A stretch of DNA of 64,000 bases from Ariolimax columbianus (lineage: Eukaryota; Mollusca; Gastropoda; Stylommatophora; Arionidae). Every line of letters starts with the position of its first letter. Positions within the stretch are counted from its first letter, which is position 1. Shown in pieces: positions 63,181-64,000 of this stretch. The notes beneath the pieces were generated by a model. That model saw only the letters and a list, made by a program, of their open reading frames with translations, was not told the origin of the DNA and did not search any database. The stretch spans positions 93,007,764-93,071,763 of the forward strand of contig JAVGWX010000005.1 in assembly GCA_036924085.1 (NCBI GenBank), written 5' to 3'. The position numbers and the translations under genes are program-made.

Positions 63181-64000
63181 ACACGTACCCACAACACTCC
63201 CCACACTTACCCACAACACCTCACACATGGACCCACAACACTCCACACGTACCCACACCACTCCACACGTACCCACAACACTCCCCACATCTCACACATG
63301 GACCCACAACACCCCACACGTATCCACAACACTCCACACGTACCCACAACACTCCACACACGTATCCACAACACTCCACACACGTACCCACAACACTCAC
63401 TCCACATATGTACCCACAACACTGCACACACGTACCAACAACACTCCACACACGTACCCACAACACTCCACACACGTACCCACAACACTCCACACAACAC
63501 TCCACACACGTACCCACAACACTCCACACACGTACCCACAACACTCCACACAACACTCCACACACGTACCCACAACACTCCTCACACGTACCCACAGCAC
63601 TCCCCACACGTACCTACAACACTTCACACACGTACCCACAACACTTCACACAACACTCTCCACACGTACCTACAACACTCCCCACACGTACCCACAACAC
63701 TCCCCACACGTACCCACAACACTCCTCACACGTACCCACAGCACTCCTCACACGTACCCATAACACTCCTCACACGTACCCACAACACTCCTCACACGTA
63801 CCCACAGCACTCCCCACACGTACCCACAACACTCCCCACACGTATTAACAACACTCCCCACACGTACCCACAACACTCCCCACACGTACCCACAACACTC
63901 CCCACACGTACCCACAACACTCCCCACACGTACCTACAACACTCCCCACACGTACCCACAACACTCCCCACACGTACCCACAACACTCCTCACACGTACC
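63181..64000. repeat. 22-bp ACCCACAACACTCCCCACAC array, runs off the window
   Basis: About 37 units; CGTA recurs at a 22-bp spacing (63841, 63863). Variants are CTCCACACA, CTCCTCACA and CAGCACTCC. Units become more uniform toward the window end, and the array is not finished at base 64000. Thr/His-rich plus frames and Val/Cys-rich minus frames are artefacts. Confidence 0.97.

Noticed and set aside
63181..64000. Telomeric repeat at the window end
   Set aside because: The 22-bp unit has no TTAGGG-type or other known telomere motif.

Overview
The window is eukaryotic intergenic or intronic DNA from an animal, most likely a marine lophotrochozoan such as a mollusc. This taxon is an inference from three things: many 5'-truncated LINE fragments of types common in mollusc genomes, tRNA-derived SINE-like elements, and the absence of any compact gene. 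I see no operon, no rRNA or tRNA gene, no CRISPR array and no complete cellular coding sequence. Nearly every long open frame lies inside a tandem array or a dead retrotransposon. By my rough sum about a third of the window (near 24 kb) is tandem repeat: some 45 arrays with periods from 2 to about 79 bp.

I use working names for the retroelements. LINE-X is an endonuclease/RT type whose C-terminus carries NVKSVLLYGSETW, then WIGHTLRK, then WNPQGKR. Copies or fragments lie at 720, 3945, 9285, 17740, 22090, 33390, 37200, 45425 and 55840. LINE-Y has an RNase H domain, a CCHC knuckle and a GAA-repeat 3' tail. Copies lie at 12849, 24530, 38551, 41430 and 42159, with 3'-end remnants at 4240 and 57850. 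Three of these are flanked by perfect 12-13 bp target-site duplications. LINE-Z has a GTAA-repeat tail (21328, 34905). A CR1-like LINE lies at 40620 and 56215. Single fragments of other LINEs lie at 43113, 56740 and 58640. SINE-like pieces occur at about ten places.

Layout: 0-9 kb holds low-complexity and minisatellite arrays (15, 44, 60 and 37 bp). 9-19 kb holds two minus-strand LINE-X copies, a long G-rich 34-bp array, a decayed LINE-Y and SINEs. 19.9-23.4 kb holds 52-, 17- and 21-bp arrays interrupted by LINE-Z and LINE-X pieces. 24-26.8 kb holds SINEs, a young LINE-Y and a 25-bp array. 27.5-38 kb is microsatellite and minisatellite rich. 38.5-43.6 kb is a cluster of LINE fragments beside one candidate exon. 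43.9-48.6 kb holds a 65-bp array and a long decayed LINE-X with internal arrays. 49-58 kb holds more arrays and LINE debris. 58.6-64 kb holds an RNase H fragment, a second candidate exon, 29-, 41- and 22-bp arrays and one CpG-dense segment with a perfect CRE.

The most interesting pattern is that several LINE-X copies contain tandem arrays whose units are the element's own codons, with recognisable LINE sequence on both sides. The copy at 45.4-48.3 kb has four such arrays. The codons for VKSVLLYGS are amplified independently in two copies. A SINE segment appears to have seeded another array. This suggests that local tandem amplification inside retroelement relics is a main source of minisatellites here. 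Two plus-strand candidate exons (39785-39836 and 59071-59157) have good splice sites and a single open frame each. They are the only hints of a host gene, whose introns would then contain much of the window.
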